8,110 nucleotides of DNA from Lachnospiraceae bacterium. Its GTDB lineage: Bacteria > Bacillota_A > Clostridia > Lachnospirales > Lachnospiraceae. Positions 1 to 6,360 of the stretch are shown here, piece by piece. Made by a program: the position numbers and the translations under genes. The number at the start of each line of letters is the position of its first letter. The stretch's first letter is position 1. The DNA lies in the NCBI GenBank assembly GCA_017464045.1, contig JAFUEG010000264.1:1-8110 (forward strand), read 5' to 3'. The notes below the pieces were generated by a model. The model was not told the origin of the DNA, did not search any database, and worked only from the letters and a program-made list of their open reading frames with translations.

Positions 1-450
1 GCCAAAGATGCCTGTGGCTACATTGTATTCCAAGTTATCGGTGCTATTCTTGCCGCTGCTGTTTTGTTTGCCATTACAAGTGTTACTGCTACTGACTTTG
101 CCGGCACTACAACAGGTGCCAACAGTTGTGCGGGTGCTGGTTCTCAGCTGGCCGGTTTTATTGTTGAGGTTGTACTGACCTTCATTTTCGTTCTGGTAGT
201 ATTAGGTACTACTGATGCCAAGAAAGGCGCCGGCAACTTTGCAGGTCTGGCTATTGGTCTTTCTCTGATTTTAATTCATCTTGTAGGCATCCACTACACT
301 GGTACTTCTGTCAATCCGGCCCGCTCCATTGGTCCGGCTTTGTTTGAAGGTGGTCAGGCTCTCACAGATCTTTGGGTATTTATCGTTGCTCCTATCTGTG
401 GTGCCATCCTGAGCGCATGTGTATGGAATGTCTTGGCTGACAAAGACTGA
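1..450 (+). CDS. aqpZ: Aquaporin Z-type water channel, C-terminal half (5' end outside window)
   Basis: This is an inner-membrane channel for passive water flow, of the MIP/aquaporin family. Reading frame 1 is open from the first base and gives 149 visible residues ending in LADKD. The second NPA motif is present as TSVNPARS (visible residues 103-110). The residues that set selectivity match E. coli AqpZ in kind and spacing: His93, Thr102 and Arg108 correspond to H174, T183 and R189 (His-to-Asn spacing 12 in both). This points to a water pore rather than a glycerol facilitator. About three hydrophobic helices are visible (residues ~8-25, ~48-65, ~78-95), then a last one at ~122-143. The first NPA motif and the start codon lie upstream of the window. 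The TTG at 64 is internal and not a start. The gene is convergent with the DUF4294 gene and ends 21 bp before a shared hairpin. Confidence 0.95.
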   Translation, partial: AKDACGYIVFQVIGAILAAAVLFAITSVTATDFAGTTTGANSCAGAGSQLAGFIVEVVLTFIFVLVVLGTTDAKKGAGNFAGLAIGLSLILIHLVGIHYTGTSVNPARSIGPALFEGGQALTDLWVFIVAPICGAILSACVWNVLADKD

Positions 451-471
451 TTTATTATTTAATTTATTCAT

Positions 472-502
472 AAAAAACTCCTCATGAAGAGGAGTTTTTT
501 TT
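472..502. terminator. Bidirectional hairpin terminator between aqpZ and the DUF4294 gene
   Basis: A perfect 12-bp stem (472-483 with 489-500) has a 5-base loop at 484-488. The stem is A-rich on the left and T-rich on the right (eight Ts at 495-502), so each strand reads hairpin plus U-tract. It lies 21 bp after the aqpZ stop and directly against the stop codon of the minus-strand gene (501-503), so it can serve both convergent transcripts. Confidence 0.9.
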
Positions 503-1115
503 ATAACTGTCCGCTTTCTACCATTAAGACTATCCGTTCCGTAAATTTATCTTCTCCCTGCGGATCATATTTCTTTGTCAAACTGTTGCCATACAGTCCG
601 GCAAATACTTGATAAAAACCGGCTTTTAAAGGCCCCAAAAAGGCTTTTACCATTTCGTATGAACTTTGTCCGCACTCTCTGTTAATCAGTTTTACTAGCA
701 GTTTACCCTGGGAACGTGACATTTTTTTTACCAGCGGCGTATATTGTTCCTTTATACCCTTTTCCACAGCAGCAATATGTGCTTTGCGCGACTTTTCATC
801 AGGCAAAGTCTGGAGATAATCATAAGTTTCTATCAATGTCTGCTTGGCCAATTGAGCTATAGGAAAAACATATTTGATATTCGCTACCATACGGTTGTAT
901 TTCTCTCTGGCCTTGTCGTTCTTGAAGACCATTGGTGATATCTTGTAAAACGTATGTAACGTGATATTAGGGATACTGTCACCCTTGTAAAAGGCATTGT
1001 TGATCTTTACATACATACCCGCCTGCAGTGTATCACTATTTAAAATGTCTTCGGCCATAACCTGATGGGTTATGCTGAAAACCAATAAGATTACTGCATA
1101 TATGTATTTTTTCAT
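501..1115 (-). CDS. Secreted DUF4294 family protein, function unknown
   Basis: The protein has 204 residues. It starts with a clear signal peptide (MKKYIYAV then a hydrophobic stretch to VMA, with cleavage likely after Ala21 before Glu22). There is no lipobox cysteine at that site, so a periplasmic or exported soluble protein is more likely than a lipoprotein. The mature part is mostly charged and helix-like. Segments such as SPMVFKNDKAREKYNRMVAN and the C-terminal GEDKFTERIVLMVESGQL match my memory of DUF4294, a Bacteroidetes family without a known role. No catalytic motif is visible. The start at the ATG (1115) is preferred over an in-frame TTG at 1127: it puts the lysines first in the signal peptide, and the TTG falls inside a TAnnTTTG promoter box. 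It is convergent with aqpZ and divergent from the helix-hairpin-helix gene. The family call is from recognition, not a search. Confidence 0.8.
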   Translation of the reverse strand: MKKYIYAVILLVFSITHQVMAEDILNSDTLQAGMYVKINNAFYKGDSIPNITLHTFYKISPMVFKNDKAREKYNRMVANIKYVFPIAQLAKQTLIETYDYLQTLPDEKSRKAHIAAVEKGIKEQYTPLVKKMSRSQGKLLVKLINRECGQSSYEMVKAFLGPLKAGFYQVFAGLYGNSLTKKYDPQGEDKFTERIVLMVESGQL

Positions 1116-1124
1116 ATCAAAATA

Positions 1125-1132
1125 CAAAAGTA
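1125..1132 (-). promoter_or_regulatory. Bacteroidetes-type -7 box for the DUF4294 gene
   Basis: The minus strand reads TACTTTTG, an exact match to the TAnnTTTG consensus, ending 9 bp before the ATG at 1115. The implied 5' leader is only a few bases, so the transcript could be nearly leaderless. No well-spaced TTTG -33 element is seen; the nearest one is 26 bp away. Confidence 0.5.
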
Positions 1133-1218
1133 ATAAGTTTTTGCTTGTATATTCCTCCCAAACATAATTTATTGACGCTTTTTAGGGTTTTGTCTCTGCG
1201 TATCTGTGTTTTTTTTAG

Positions 1219-1232
1219 TTATTTTGCATTTG
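1219..1232 (+). promoter_or_regulatory. Possible -7 box for the helix-hairpin-helix gene
   Basis: Two overlapping one-mismatch matches to TAnnTTTG, TTATTTTG (1219-1226) and TGCATTTG (1225-1232), lie 18-32 bp before the ATG at 1251. No -33 partner is clear. The box is inside the 135-bp gap shared with the divergent DUF4294 gene. Confidence 0.3.
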
Positions 1233-1250
1233 TATAACAGAAATAAACTT

Positions 1251-3254
1251 ATGACTCTGCCTAAATACATCTTGCTGTATTTTTGTCTGCTTCTGTCTGT
1301 TGATTGTTGTAACGCACAAAACTATACATGGGAAGAGTTTGTTGAAGATTTTTTTCAACAAGAAGAGAATATTGAAACAGAAAATGAGCAAGGTTCCTTG
1401 TTGGAAGAGTTGACCGAGTTGCACCACAATCCCTTTGACATCAATAAAATTAAAAAAGAAAATCTGCAGTTGCTACCTTTTTTGTCCATTCAACAGACTG
1501 ACAGCATTCTCAGCTACCTGCACCGATATGGTCCCATACTCTCAATGAAAGAATTGTTGCTTATCCCCACATTAGACAAAAAAACAAGAGACTTTCTTTC
1601 TCTCTTTGTCTATTGCAAGGATGCAGAGGGTTCCGTCTATGACATCAAGGCAAGATCTATTCCAAAATGGTCACACCAGCTGACAGGTAATTTTAGCATT
1701 CCCCTTTATCAACGGGAGGGTTTCAAATCACATCAGTACAAGGGTTATCCTTTTGCCGGCAGCATCAGATACCGAGGACGGCTGAAAGACAGGACGGAGT
1801 GGGGTATTACTCTTCAGAATGATGAAGGCGAACCCCTTGGGTCTAGCGGAAATTATATCTTTGATTATCAGAGTTTCTTTATGACAGGAACAGGAAAGCA
1901 TTATATTGAAAGATGGATTATCGGAGATTTCAAGCTGCATTTTGGCTCTGGTCTTGTCATCGGACAGGGATTTTGGAACAACATGGTATCAGCCCTGACG
2001 TTTTCCAAGCATACAGGACAGACTATCTTCAAGCATACATCTACCGATGAAACAAAATTTCTCAGAGGCGGTGCCGTTACCCTGACACACAAAGCTGCAA
2101 GCATGACTCTCTTTGGTTCCTACAGGCTACGTGATGCCACCCTGCACCACAATAATATAACAACCTTGCTTTTGACAGGCCTGCACAGGACACAATCTGA
2201 ACTGAACAGGAAAAACACTGCTGCCTTGTTCACAACTGGCGGTAATCTGGATTTTGATCTACAGCGTTTTCGCGTAGGTGTCTCTGCAGTATATGCTTCG
2301 CTTGACAAAGCTTTTGACAATGGTAACACACTATATAAAAAGTATTATCCGAAAGGAAAATTTTTTAGCAACTATGGCATACACTACAGCTATAACAGCA
2401 ATTCCGTTTTTATACAAGGTGAAGAAGCTGTCGACTCAAAAGGGCATGTTGCAGCATTAAATAAAATCACTTTTGCCCCAAGCTACAATTTCAAGACCAT
2501 TTTAATGCACCGCTATTATGACATGGCCTATAATGCTCTTCATGCCTTTGCCTATTCAGCACGGGGATATGTAAAAAATGAACATGGCCTGTTAGGCGGT
2601 ATGCAGATGATATATAAGAGAAAATGGCATTTCAAGGCAGCCTTGGACTATTCCTTTCATCCGTTTGCCATATATGGTACATCCCGCGCATCCAACCGTT
2701 TTGCCCTGTATACACAGGCTGAATATCTGCCCAATGACAAAACTTCTTTCTCCGCACGTTATCATTTAAAAAGCCATCAGGAAGACAGTAAGCGTCATCC
2801 CGGCATATTATACAATATATATAGGCACCGTTGGAAGCTTCAGGCTCATTATAATATAGGCATCCTCAAAAATGTTTCAGCCATTGATCTGGCTTATGTC
2901 ACCACGCAAAACAAGAATCCAGACTATGGCAGTATGATATCCCAGAGGATTTCCGCAAAGTGGAAAAAATGGTCATTGAGTGCTATCGCGGCATGGTTCA
3001 ACACGAGCAGCTATGCCTCTGCACTGTATCTGTATGAACCGGGGCCCGTTTATTCCTTCAACTATCCTGCATGCTACTACCATGGATGGAGAACTGCCGT
3101 CATGCTTTCAGGTAACATTAGTCATAAACTGAGCTTTGCTGTCAAATACGGCCTGACATATTATACCAACAGAAAAACTATTTCCTCTTCTACACAACTC
3201 ATTTCACAACCCTACAAAAACGATTTATACATTCAAATAAATAAAAAATTTTAG
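1251..3254 (+). CDS. Secreted helix-hairpin-helix protein with a beta-barrel-like body (putative outer membrane protein)
   Basis: The protein has 667 residues and begins with a signal peptide (hydrophobic core YILLYFCLLLSV, likely cut after Ala22 in CNA-QN). Residues ~52-122 read like paired ComEA-type helix-hairpin-helix units: NPFDIN, then NLQLLPFLS, then a helix and YGPILSMKELLLIPTL. From ~150 to the end the sequence is rich in alternating aromatic/polar strands (for example YKGYPFAGSIRYRGRL and HRWKLQAHYNIGIL) with glycine-rich turns, and it ends in Phe (LYIQINKKF). These are marks of an outer membrane beta-barrel. Proteins of this layout are common in Bacteroidetes under the label 'helix-hairpin-helix domain-containing protein'; I know of no proven function. 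ATG 1251 is chosen because the in-frame GTG at 1206 would add 15 residues before the signal peptide and would place the promoter region inside the gene. DNA binding or uptake by the HhH part is speculation. Confidence 0.8.
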   Translation: MTLPKYILLYFCLLLSVDCCNAQNYTWEEFVEDFFQQEENIETENEQGSLLEELTELHHNPFDINKIKKENLQLLPFLSIQQTDSILSYLHRYGPILSMKELLLIPTLDKKTRDFLSLFVYCKDAEGSVYDIKARSIPKWSHQLTGNFSIPLYQREGFKSHQYKGYPFAGSIRYRGRLKDRTEWGITLQNDEGEPLGSSGNYIFDYQSFFMTGTGKHYIERWIIGDFKLHFGSGLVIGQGFWNNMVSALTFSKHTGQTIFKHTSTDETKFLRGGAVTLTHKAASMTLFGSYRLRDATLHHNNITTLLLTGLHRTQSELNRKNTAALFTTGGNLDFDLQRFRVGVSAVYASLDKAFDNGNTLYKKYYPKGKFFSNYGIHYSYNSNSVFIQGEEAVDSKGHVAALNKITFAPSYNFKTILMHRYYDMAYNALHAFAYSARGYVKNEHGLLGGMQMIYKRKWHFKAALDYSFHPFAIYGTSRASNRFALYTQAEYLPNDKTSFSARYHLKSHQEDSKRHPGILYNIYRHRWKLQAHYNIGILKNVSAIDLAYVTTQNKNPDYGSMISQRISAKWKKWSLSAIAAWFNTSSYASALYLYEPGPVYSFNYPACYYHGWRTAVMLSGNISHKLSFAVKYGLTYYTNRKTISSSTQLISQPYKNDLYIQINKKF

Positions 3255-3308
3255 TGCCGAATCGGTCAACTTTGTTAATTTCGCACCACAATAAAAATAA
3301 CACAGATT

Positions 3309-4085
3309 ATGTCTACCGTTCTTTATCCTTCACCTATTTTCGGTCCTGTACACAGTCGCAGACTCGGTATTTCGTTAGGCATTAATCTTATGCCTGCTGA
3401 CGGAAAAATATGCAATTTTGACTGCATTTATTGCGAATGTGGATTCAACAAAGACTTCAGAACCACTTCAAAGCGCCCCTCCAGACAGATTGTATATAAT
3501 GAATTGGAGAAAACATTAACCAAGATGATTTCCAACGGCCAACGGCCAAATGTCCTTACATTTGCCGGAAACGGAGAACCTACTGCACATCCCCATTTCA
3601 AAGAAATCATTGAAGATACAATTGCGCTGAGAAACAAATTTTGTCCTGAATCTAAGGTAAGCGTCTTGTCGAATGCCACGCTGATAAATCGTCAAAATGT
3701 ATTTGACGCCCTGATGATAGTAGATAATAATATCCTCAAACTCGATACTGTCAACATAAACTATATCCGAACTACCAACCGTCCATTGCCAGGCTACAAT
3801 GTTGAAAAGCAGATTGAGTATATGAAAAAATTCAATGGCCACTGTATCATACAAACCATGTTCATGAAAGGTTCCATCAACAATATTGATGTCAATAATG
3901 TCAAACCTGAATATATTGAACCCTGGCTTGAAGCAGTAGCCTGCATCAAACCACAACAGGTTATGATCTACACCATTGACCGGGAAACCCCATATAAAAA
4001 TCTTTTCAAGGCTACCAAGGAAGAACTTGATAATATAGTCAGACAGATAGAACAATTGGGTATTCCTGCTTCGGCTTCCTATTAG
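3309..4085 (+). CDS. Radical SAM protein, COG0731-like, substrate unknown
   Basis: The protein has 258 residues and is probably a cytoplasmic iron-sulfur enzyme that cleaves S-adenosylmethionine to start radical chemistry. The cluster-binding motif CxxxCxxC is at Cys35, Cys39 and Cys42 (CNFDCIYC), and a further Cys44 follows. The N-terminal GPVHSRRLGISLGINL block (residues 12-27) is the signature I associate with COG0731, a family related to wyosine-type synthases. GNGEPT (87-92) is the usual radical SAM 'GGE'-like SAM-contacting strand. There is no C-terminal cysteine cluster, so no SPASM/auxiliary cluster domain. Wyosine is not made in bacteria, so the real substrate is open. It starts 54 bp after the preceding stop. 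That gap has TAATTTCG (3276-3283), one base off a -7 box, so it may have its own promoter or be read through from upstream. A strong hairpin lies 35 bp after the stop. Confidence 0.88.
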   Translation: MSTVLYPSPIFGPVHSRRLGISLGINLMPADGKICNFDCIYCECGFNKDFRTTSKRPSRQIVYNELEKTLTKMISNGQRPNVLTFAGNGEPTAHPHFKEIIEDTIALRNKFCPESKVSVLSNATLINRQNVFDALMIVDNNILKLDTVNINYIRTTNRPLPGYNVEKQIEYMKKFNGHCIIQTMFMKGSINNIDVNNVKPEYIEPWLEAVACIKPQQVMIYTIDRETPYKNLFKATKEELDNIVRQIEQLGIPASASY

Positions 4086-4120
4086 AAAAAATGTTTTTAT
4101 AACATAATTTACAACTTCTT

Positions 4121-4160
4121 TTTACCCCCTCTGCAGGAGCTTGTAGAGGGGGTAAATTTT
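4121..4160 (+). terminator. Strong hairpin after the radical SAM gene, likely terminator
   Basis: A 12-bp perfect stem (4121-4132 with 4145-4156) is built around CCCCCTCT/AGAGGGGG. It can extend inward by a G-U, a C-G and an A-U pair (4133-4135 with 4142-4144), leaving a 6-base loop. TTTT follows at 4157-4160. It lies 35 bp after the stop at 4085. The T-run is short, so efficiency is uncertain. Confidence 0.7.
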
Positions 4161-4226
4161 GCAGGCCTACGAGATTTTACCAGCAGGCCTGCGCGTTGAA
4201 ACTGGCAGGCCTGCCAGTGAAAAAGG
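4161..4226 (+). repeat. Three 22-bp tandem units, each starting with palindromic GCAGGCCT
   Basis: GCAGGCCT occurs at 4161-4168, 4183-4190 and 4205-4212, so the repeat period is exactly 22 bp; the 14 bases after each core are not conserved. The palindrome grows along the array: 6 bp in copy 1 (AGGCCT), 10 bp in copy 2 (GCAGGCCTGC, 4183-4192) and a perfect 18 bp in copy 3 (4201-4218, arms ACTGGCAGG/CCTGCCAGT). Copies 2 and 3 can also pair with each other as a 10-bp GC-rich hairpin with a 12-base loop. The array fills the gap between the radical SAM gene's hairpin and the nadA promoter. It could be an operator, a structured RNA leader or a dispersed intergenic repeat; the sequence alone does not decide. 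The remaining stretch to nadA (4227-4330) shows no gene. Confidence 0.75.
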
Positions 4227-4330
4227 AATAACCGGGCTGTTAAATTTATTCTTTCAACCACCTCTTTGCTATATTGCCTGCTCATCCTTTTTTTAGGCAT
4301 AAAACATAGGATTTTCTTGCATTAAAATAG

Positions 4331-4338
4331 TACTTTTG
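4331..4338 (+). promoter_or_regulatory. nadA: Bacteroidetes-type -7 box for nadA
   Basis: TACTTTTG is an exact TAnnTTTG match, ending 19 bp before the nadA ATG. A transcript would start near 4345 and lack the upstream palindromic ladder. No TTTG is seen at the usual ~19-bp spacing upstream; the only TTG (4317-4319) is too close. Confidence 0.6.
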
Positions 4339-4357
4339 TAAAAATATTTTTCCAACC

Positions 4358-5365
4358 ATGACGAATATAAAAGAACACTGGAAGAAAAAAGGATATGTTG
4401 ATGAGCCCGTTCCTTCAAATATCAATATAGAAAAAGAAATACTCAGAATGTGTGATGAGAAAAATGCCATCATTCTATCTCACTACTATACTGAAAAATC
4501 TCTTCAGAAAATAGCCCACTTTGTAGGCGACAGCCTGGCACTTGCCCGTCAAGCCCAGAAAACCAAAGCCGACATCATCGTCATGGTAGGTGTTCACTTT
4601 ATGGGTGAAACCAACAAAATTCTCTGCCCGGACAAGAAGGTACTCATCCCGGATATGAATGCATCATGCTCGTTGGCCAAAAGTTGCCCTGCAGATAAAT
4701 TTGCCGCATTTAAGAAGGCTCACCCCAATCATACAGTTGTTTCCTATGTCAATACTACTGCTGCTGTCAAGGCACTGACTGACATTGCCGTTACCTCCGC
4801 CAATGCATGTGAAATAATTGAAAGTCTTCCTAAAGATGAAAAAATAATCTTCGGCCCTGACAAAAATTTAGGAGCATACATTAATGCCAAGACAGGTCGA
4901 AACATGCTGTTATGGGATGGTGCATGTGTTGTTCATGAACGTTTTTCTGTTGAAAAGATTATTGAACTCAAACAACAATATCCAAATGCAAAAGTATTAG
5001 CTCATCCTGAATGTAAGGGCCAAATATTAAAATTAGCCGATGTCATAGGTTCTACTGCTGCGTTGTTGAAATATACCATGAAAAGCAATGAAAAGGTATT
5101 TATTATTGCAACTGAAAGCGGTATTATATTTGAAATGGAGAAAAATTCTCCAGGCAAGAAGTTTATTCCCGTACCGCCAGAAACAACAGAGGGTGTAGGC
5201 TGTCACTGCAACGAGTGTGCATACATGAGACTTAACACTATGGAAAAACTCTATAATTGCCTGAAATATGAATGGCCAGAAATAATCATTGACCAACAGA
5301 CCATTGATGCTGCTGTCAGGCCTATTGATAAAATGCTGAATATATCTGAAAAATTAGGATTATAA
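4358..5365 (+). CDS. nadA: Quinolinate synthase (NadA)
   Basis: NadA condenses iminoaspartate (from NadB) with dihydroxyacetone phosphate to give quinolinate, the precursor in de novo NAD synthesis. It is a cytoplasmic [4Fe-4S] enzyme. The protein has 335 residues, the usual bacterial length. The three expected cluster ligands are Cys104 (ASCSLAKSC), Cys190 (WDGACVVHE) and Cys287 (CNECAYM). Their spacing of 86 and 97 is nearly that of E. coli NadA (113, 200, 297). Other family blocks are ILSHYYTEKS near residue 40, FVGDSLALA (55-63), GVHFMGETNKIL (78-89), YVNTTAAVKA (130-139), HPECKG (216-221) and the Thr-Glu-Gly run TTEGVG (276-281). One variation is Ser103 where many relatives have Gly. The first ATG at 4358 suits the N-terminal length and the promoter position. 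Its partners nadB and nadC are not in the window. It converges with the methyltransferase gene over a shared hairpin. Confidence 0.97.
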   Translation: MTNIKEHWKKKGYVDEPVPSNINIEKEILRMCDEKNAIILSHYYTEKSLQKIAHFVGDSLALARQAQKTKADIIVMVGVHFMGETNKILCPDKKVLIPDMNASCSLAKSCPADKFAAFKKAHPNHTVVSYVNTTAAVKALTDIAVTSANACEIIESLPKDEKIIFGPDKNLGAYINAKTGRNMLLWDGACVVHERFSVEKIIELKQQYPNAKVLAHPECKGQILKLADVIGSTAALLKYTMKSNEKVFIIATESGIIFEMEKNSPGKKFIPVPPETTEGVGCHCNECAYMRLNTMEKLYNCLKYEWPEIIIDQQTIDAAVRPIDKMLNISEKLGL

Positions 5366-5378
5366 TATTATTTTTATC

Positions 5379-5421
5379 AGAAAATGGCATTTCCCTTTAT
5401 CAAAGAGAAATGCCATTTTCT
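5379..5421. terminator. Hairpin shared by the convergent nadA and RNA methyltransferase genes
   Basis: A perfect 15-bp stem (5379-5393 with 5407-5421) is capped, after one mismatch, by a 4-bp stem (5395-5398 with 5402-5405) and a 3-base loop. The right arm carries the last codons of the minus-strand methyltransferase, and that gene's stop codon (5400-5402) is at the loop. U-rich bases are mostly inside the arms rather than after them, so the termination mode is less classical than at 472-502. The symmetry allows action on both transcripts. Confidence 0.8.
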
Positions 5422-5945
5422 ATAACCTTTCTGAAATACTCCCATATTACTATCGATGCAGTACATGACACATTTAATGAATGTTTTGTACCATACTGAG
5501 GTATCTCAAGACATTCATCACATATATTCACTACATCTTGTTTCACACCTTTTACCTCGTTGCCTAAAATAAGTGCATATTTAGTATTTTTTTTCAGGTT
5601 CCAATTGTTGAGTTTCGTACTTCCCTCCACTTGTTCTACAGCAACTATCATATAATTATTTCTGCGAAGCTCATCTATCGCTGTAAATATATTTTCATAA
5701 TATTGCCAGTCTACTGAATCTTCTGCACCAAGAGCTGTCTTGTGTATTTCTACCGATGGCGGACAGGCTGTTATGCCACAGATAATAATTTTCTCGACCC
5801 TGAATGCATCAGATGTACGAAAAATACTTCCTATATTATAAAAACTTCTTATATCGTCAAGAATAATTGTAAGCGGCAGTTTTTTTGCCTTATGAAAATC
5901 AGTTACACTGATGCGATTCATTTCCTCTATAGTCAGTTTTTTCAT
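5400..5945 (-). CDS. SpoU/TrmH-family RNA 2'-O-ribose methyltransferase
   Basis: The 181-residue protein is the length of a lone SPOUT catalytic domain. It probably transfers a methyl group from SAM to a ribose 2'-OH in tRNA or rRNA. All three SpoU motifs are visible: motif 1 RSFYNIGSIFRTSDAF (33-48, with Asn37 and Arg43), motif 2 ALILGNEVKGV (124-134, with Asn129, Glu130 and Gly133), and motif 3 EIPQYGTKHSLNVSCTAS (147-164, with the SLNVS core that forms the knot). There is no N-terminal RNA-binding extension, so the target cannot be told. The frame stays open upstream to 6071, but ATG 5945 is chosen: a TAnnTTTG promoter box lies at 5965-5972, and the upstream 42 codons lack family similarity and are AT-rich. 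The gene converges with nadA and diverges from the phosphatase gene. Confidence 0.92.
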   Translation of the reverse strand: MKKLTIEEMNRISVTDFHKAKKLPLTIILDDIRSFYNIGSIFRTSDAFRVEKIIICGITACPPSVEIHKTALGAEDSVDWQYYENIFTAIDELRRNNYMIVAVEQVEGSTKLNNWNLKKNTKYALILGNEVKGVKQDVVNICDECLEIPQYGTKHSLNVSCTASIVIWEYFRKVIENGISL

Positions 5946-5964
5946 AAAAAAAATAATTTCAGGA

Positions 5965-5972
5965 CAAAGATA
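5965..5972 (-). promoter_or_regulatory. Bacteroidetes-type -7 box for the RNA methyltransferase gene
   Basis: The minus strand reads TATCTTTG, an exact TAnnTTTG match, 19 bp before the ATG at 5945. No TTTG is seen at -33. Instead, two DnaA-box-like 9-mers (5981-5989 and 5992-6000) fill the spacer and -33 region. Confidence 0.6.
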
Positions 5973-5980
5973 ATAAAGCT

Positions 5981-6360
5981 TGTGTAAAACCTGTTGATAA
6001 GTAAAAGTAAAACTACTCATAACCCTGTGCAAAAAAGAACAGAAAAAAGTCTTTTCGCCGTTATTAGTCATCCACCATTTATAAACCCTTTTTTACATCC
6101 TATTAAAACAATTTTTCAACATCTTACCTGATTAATCCAAAAAAGAAGAAACATATATGTTGAAATATATATATAATCTTTTGATTTATAAAATTTTGTT
6201 TTGTTGATAAATTGTTAATAAAATAATATATGTAATTTACTACTTAAAAGGTATAAAAATGACTTTTACACAATATTCACAATCCATCATATACATACAA
6301 TTTTTTATCTATTAAAATATAGAAAAATTTATCTATGATGTTAGTGTAGACTGTTCATAA
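5981..6360. other. AT-rich divergent intergenic stretch with DnaA-box-like 9-mers; candidate replication origin
   Basis: No gene is seen from 5946 to 6412. Three 9-mers fit the relaxed DnaA box TTWTNCACA exactly: 5981-5989 (-, TTTTACACA), 6026-6034 (-, TTTTGCACA) and 6264-6272 (+, TTTTACACA). Further 9-mers differ only by A for C at the sixth base: TTATCAACA at 5992-6000 (-) and 6202-6210 (-), TTTTCAACA at 6113-6121 (+), TTATGAACA at 6352-6360 (-). Weaker ones are at 6158-6166, 6213-6221 and 6273-6281. Between them, 6151-6240 has only about 11 G/C in 90 bases by hand count, a plausible unwinding element with an AT dinucleotide run at 6165-6174. The flanking genes point away from it. No dnaA gene is visible, so origin function is inference. 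A DnaA-responsive or merely AT-rich promoter region is the main alternative. Confidence 0.4.
6114..6165. repeat. 9-bp perfect inverted repeat in the AT-rich intergenic region
   Basis: TTTCAACAT (6114-6122) and ATGTTGAAA (6157-6165) are exact reverse complements separated by 34 bases. Both overlap DnaA-box-like 9-mers, so the two putative boxes face each other. Confidence 0.6.

Noticed and set aside
1206..1250. GTG start 15 codons upstream for the helix-hairpin-helix gene
   Set aside because: It would bury the signal peptide behind a leader and overlap the likely promoter; ATG 1251 gives a normal signal peptide.
3252..3308. Terminator after the helix-hairpin-helix gene
   Set aside because: Only a 4-bp CCGA/TCGG pairing with a one-base loop is present (around 3257-3265) and no T-run follows, so it cannot fold as a terminator.
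3516..4055. 179-codon open frame antisense to the radical SAM gene
   Set aside because: It is fully inside a gene with clear motifs on the other strand and shows no recognisable domain of its own.
4161..4226. CRISPR array
   Set aside because: The repeated core is only 8 bp, the spacers are 14 bp and there are three units with no cas genes nearby; this is far from CRISPR dimensions.
4109..4300. Minus-strand 63-codon open frame across the hairpin and palindromic repeats
   Set aside because: Its sequence is the translation of the repeat DNA, it has no family likeness, and the region is better explained by a terminator and palindromic units.
4227..4357. NAD-sensing riboswitch before nadA
   Set aside because: The -7 box at 4331-4338 leaves a leader of roughly a dozen bases, too short for a riboswitch, and no known motif was recognised.
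5946..6071. 42-codon upstream extension of the methyltransferase frame
   Set aside because: It would run through an exact -7 promoter box and two DnaA-like 9-mers, and the SpoU domain is complete from ATG 5945.
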